Of a stretch of DNA of 7,858 nt, positions 5,508-7,858 are shown piece by piece. A program made the position numbers and the translations under genes. Source of the DNA: Tangfeifania sp. (GTDB taxonomy: Bacteria; Bacteroidota; Bacteroidia; Bacteroidales; Prolixibacteraceae). The stretch spans positions 1 to 7,858 of the forward strand of contig JAGYMR010000124.1 of assembly GCA_018400515.1 (NCBI GenBank), given 5' to 3'. Position 1 is the first letter of the stretch, and the number at the start of each line of letters is the position of its first letter. The notes below the pieces were generated by a model that was given only the letters and a program-made list of their open reading frames with translations, searched no databases and had not been told where the DNA came from.

Positions 5508-7858
5508 TTTTTAAAAATCATCAGTTTCTCTGCCAGCACCTCACCCCCGGAATGCAGGTGCAACGAATAAGATCCGGAGGTTAAAAACGACAGATCGAGG
5601 GACTTCACAAATTTCTTCCCGGGGGCGGTAAATTCATTTTGAAAAACAACCGTGCCATTCCCGGCATACACAATTACCTGGTAAGAACCGGTAACCTGTT
5701 GAATCAGCAAGTTGATCCTTCCATCCCCGGGATTGGGAAATAGTTTGAGATTCCTTTCGGGATCAGCGATCGAAAAGGCATCGTTAAAGATGGTAACCTC
5801 AACAGCATCGGAAACCGAACACCCGTAAGCGTTTGTCACGGTCACTTCGAAGGAATGCTCGCCGGTGCCGGCCGACGGGTTCACCCGGAGGGCGGGGGAA
5901 TCATCCCCGGTATTCCATGAGTAATCCGCGTAACCAGGGCCGGGATCGAGCAAAAGGGTTTCGGAAGTATACATGATCCTGTCGGGCCCCAGATCGATTT
6001 CCGGCAAAGGGGCCACCTCCAGCTGAAGCGTTACCAGCGAGTCACAGCCAAAGCGGTTGCTAAACGTATTTTCAAATACGCCGCTCTTATTGTAAACATA
6101 AGGCCCCACGAAAACCGAATCTCCCGGGCAAATGGTCTTTTCCAGTAGAACATCCTGTTCCGGTTTAATCTGAAGATCAAGTGTTACCAGGGAATCACAC
6201 CCCATCCGGCTGGAAAAAACCTGCCTGAAAATGCCCGGTTTTTTATACACCCTGTCGCCGACCATGACACTGTCACCCGAACAAACCGACCGGGTAATCA
6301 GGGTATCGGAGGGGTGATTCACCATTAAATTCATTATCACGGTGGAATCGCACCCCTGCCGGCTGACCAGTGAATGGATATAAACCCCCGGTTCTGAGTA
6401 ATATATGCCGGCCACCTCCACGGAATCGCCGGCACAGATCCTTTCCTCCAGAACGGTCTGAACGGGATCAACAACATGAACGTCAAGGGTCACCGCGGAA
6501 TCACACCCGTATGCATTGGTAAAATTAGCCTTGTAAATGCCGGATTTTGTAATCTCCTGGTCACCCCAGGACAGGCTTTCCCCCCTGCAAATGGTTTCTG
6601 TAAGGTTTATCTCATCCGAGGGATTCACCGTTACCTCAAGCACCACCAAAGAATCGCAGGCTTTTTCACTTTGATATTCATACTCATAAACGCCGGATTT
6701 TTCAATCACCTCCCCGTTATATACCAGACTGTCGCCGGAACACAACGCTTCGGTCAGAAAAGTAACTGCCGGTGGACAGTAATGAAAAACATCGTCCGTA
6801 AAACTATGCCTGTTGTTGCTCTCATCGGATTCGGCGATGCGGTCATCATAATCGATGATACAACCCACATAATATTCCCCCGGGGGGATTTCAGGATTCA
6901 GCCCGGCAACATCTTTGGAAAAAGAGGAGACGATGGATTGCCCGGCATTTAATTCTTCCACCAGTTCCCGTCCGATAAAAAAATCCGAAGCGGAGACGGT
7001 TTGATCTTCGGACAGATAGCAGGCCACATAAAATGGTCCGGAAGATTGATTTCCCCCGTTGGTCACTTGAAAATCGGCCTGAATACGGGTACCATCCACG
7101 ACCAGTTCATTTTCCCCCGTTCCGGGAAGCAGATCAATCCCCTCAATGACGCGGGTTCCTGTTGAAAAATGGAGGAAAGTCCCCGCTTCAGCGATGTCAT
7201 AAATGCTGACTCCCGACGAGGTGCCGTTATAATTTTTTGAATCCGGGTAAGAGGCATCATTGAAATAGGTACTGAACGAGCTTCCGGGAAAAAGATCCCC
7301 GTCATCCCCCCGGTTGCCGTTTTTATCCAGGTCATCCCGGCCGTCAGCTTCTTCAAGGTCGGTCAATTTCAGCGCTTCCTCATTGTTATCATGCCGGCCG
7401 GCATTTACATGGTAAATGGCCAGTCCGGTGCCGGGCAGGGCCGCATCAAAGCCGGTGGCGTTGCGGTTCTCAAGCAGAAAATACTCTTCGCTTTCAGGGG
7501 TCAGCAACTTATAACAGGCATCGCCGGCCGCAGCAGGAGAAAGCGAATAGTCCCCGTCGCTGCCGATCACCACAGGCTCGATCCATCCCAGTTCCTCACG
7601 CCCCCAGGCCGAAAGCATGGCCGGAGTTTTTTCCTGGTTCAGCCATGCCCCCGAAGCCATCAGACACCATTCCCCGAGGCCTTCTGAACTCCCGTCGGTA
7701 TCATAGAGATCCGGCAACCCGAGGGCATGTCCGAACTCATGACAAAAAACACCAATGCCCACCATTCCGTACCGGCGGGTTTCGGGCTGAATAATATAGG
7801 GCCGGATGGTCACTCCGTCATAAAACCGTGTGTAGCCCCCCAGACTCCAGCTGTGTGA
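5504..7858 (-). CDS. M6-family secreted metalloprotease with T9SS sorting domain, 5'-incomplete
   Basis: The gene enters from the right edge; 784 codons are visible, counting the codon 7856-7858 as residue 1. The reading frame is open to the edge, so the signal peptide, propeptide and front of the protease are missing. Residues 40-53 read HEFGHALGLPDLYD: the zinc motif HExxH with the third ligand in LPDLYD, followed by GEWCLMASGAW, as in M6 (immune inhibitor A-like) peptidases. An acidic, probably calcium-binding loop follows (about 165-190, LEEADGRDDLDKNGNRGDDG). A CARDB-like beta domain covers about 240-355, with DYDDRIAESDESNN near its end. Five repeats of 51 residues span 361-615, then a PKD-like domain (about 620-690, YSWNTGDDSPA). 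The end is a type A T9SS sorting domain, from LKLFPNPGDGRINL (703) to LAEKLMIFKN. The protein should cross the outer membrane and be released or surface-anchored, degrading extracellular protein. A GTG at 7811-7813 is internal, not a start. Confidence 0.95.
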   Translation of the reverse strand, partial: SHSWSLGGYTRFYDGVTIRPYIIQPETRRYGMVGIGVFCHEFGHALGLPDLYDTDGSSEGLGEWCLMASGAWLNQEKTPAMLSAWGREELGWIEPVVIGSDGDYSLSPAAAGDACYKLLTPESEEYFLLENRNATGFDAALPGTGLAIYHVNAGRHDNNEEALKLTDLEEADGRDDLDKNGNRGDDGDLFPGSSFSTYFNDASYPDSKNYNGTSSGVSIYDIAEAGTFLHFSTGTRVIEGIDLLPGTGENELVVDGTRIQADFQVTNGGNQSSGPFYVACYLSEDQTVSASDFFIGRELVEELNAGQSIVSSFSKDVAGLNPEIPPGEYYVGCIIDYDDRIAESDESNNRHSFTDDVFHYCPPAVTFLTEALCSGDSLVYNGEVIEKSGVYEYEYQSEKACDSLVVLEVTVNPSDEINLTETICRGESLSWGDQEITKSGIYKANFTNAYGCDSAVTLDVHVVDPVQTVLEERICAGDSVEVAGIYYSEPGVYIHSLVSRQGCDSTVIMNLMVNHPSDTLITRSVCSGDSVMVGDRVYKKPGIFRQVFSSRMGCDSLVTLDLQIKPEQDVLLEKTICPGDSVFVGPYVYNKSGVFENTFSNRFGCDSLVTLQLEVAPLPEIDLGPDRIMYTSETLLLDPGPGYADYSWNTGDDSPALRVNPSAGTGEHSFEVTVTNAYGCSVSDAVEVTIFNDAFSIADPERNLKLFPNPGDGRINLLIQQVTGSYQVIVYAGNGTVVFQNEFTAPGKKFVKSLDLSFLTSGSYSLHLHSGGEVLAEKLMIFKN
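5507..5752 (-). other. T9SS (Por) C-terminal sorting domain of the M6 protease
   Basis: This 82-residue segment has the normal signs of a type A sorting signal. It opens with KLFPNPGDGRINLLI, has a middle strand pair (YQVIVYAGNGTVVFQ) and then LDLSFLTSGSYSLHLHSGGEVLAEKLMI, ending in the usual basic 'K' motif two residues before the stop. The domain directs periplasmic cargo to the type IX translocon and is cleaved on export. It is the strongest single sign that the host is a member of the Bacteroidota. Confidence 0.93.
6014..6778 (-). repeat. Five tandem 51-codon repeats with paired cysteines in the M6 protease
   Basis: Five consecutive 153-base units encode copies of the pattern 'I-C-x-G-[DE]-S ... 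G-[IV]-[YF] ... G-C-D-S-x-V-x-L'. The first cysteines fall at residues 373, 424, 475, 526 and 577 of the visible protein and the second at 401, 452, 503, 554 and 605. The period is therefore exactly 51 and the spacing within a unit exactly 28 residues, with no insertion or deletion. The copies are diverged in sequence, so this is an old duplication, not a recent DNA-level repeat. Similar 'GCDS' repeats are common in T9SS-exported Bacteroidota proteins. Each unit probably forms a small beta-sandwich, perhaps with one disulfide. Confidence 0.9.

Noticed and set aside
6014..6778. Regular 153-base repeats as a CRISPR-like or recent DNA repeat array
   Set aside because: The periodicity is at the protein level with diverged nucleotides; there are no identical short repeats with unique spacers.
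6476..6952. Rightward 158-residue open frame opposite the M6 protease
   Set aside because: It is antisense to the cysteine-repeat and CARDB region of a clearly real gene, has no recognisable domain, and is explained by codon bias of the opposite strand.
7811..7813. GTG as the start of the M6 protease
   Set aside because: The frame continues upstream to the window edge with conserved-looking sequence (SLGGYTRFYDGV), so the true start is outside the window.

Overview
The window looks like chromosomal DNA from a Gram-negative member of the Bacteroidota. The large protein read leftward from the right edge ends in a type IX secretion (T9SS, Por) C-terminal sorting domain. An ECF sigma / anti-sigma / DUF4252 cluster of the kind common in this phylum is present. 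One clear TAnnTTTG-type promoter element (TAACTTTG) precedes the sigma gene. I cannot name a genus. No rRNA, tRNA, CRISPR array, insertion sequence or attachment site was seen.

Layout, left to right. 1-181 is the 3' end of a rightward fasciclin (FAS1) domain gene, followed by a strong hairpin terminator (235-272) that probably serves both strands. 271-2026 holds leftward material. It includes a two-pass membrane protein with CBS-like domains (365-1141), with a short out-of-frame open tail (271-372) that runs right up to the terminator. Beyond it lie a weakly coding stretch (1142-1456) and the C-terminal part of a CapA/PgsA-family protein (1457-2026) whose N-terminal half is missing. 2206-3771 is a rightward, tightly overlapping operon of ECF sigma factor, single-pass anti-sigma-like protein and secreted DUF4252 protein. 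It has a promoter element upstream and a strong terminator at 3794-3843. 3901-5507 is a second rightward operon: a DUF432-like soluble protein and, 5 bases later, an MscS-type mechanosensitive channel. 5504-7858 is a leftward, 5'-incomplete M6-family metalloprotease with a CARDB-like domain, five cysteine-paired repeats of exactly 51 residues, a PKD-like domain and a T9SS sorting domain.

How the genes may work together. The sigma and anti-sigma genes form an envelope-signal switch, with the DUF4252 protein as the likely periplasmic partner or co-regulated product. The DUF432-like/MscS pair suggests a channel with a dedicated cytoplasmic partner of unknown role, and is the least understood system here. 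The M6 protease is exported by the T9SS and is convergent with, and overlaps the stop codon of, the channel gene. The least ordinary observations are the DUF432-MscS pairing, the possible frameshift after the CBS protein, the half-lost CapA gene and the strict 51-residue cysteine periodicity.
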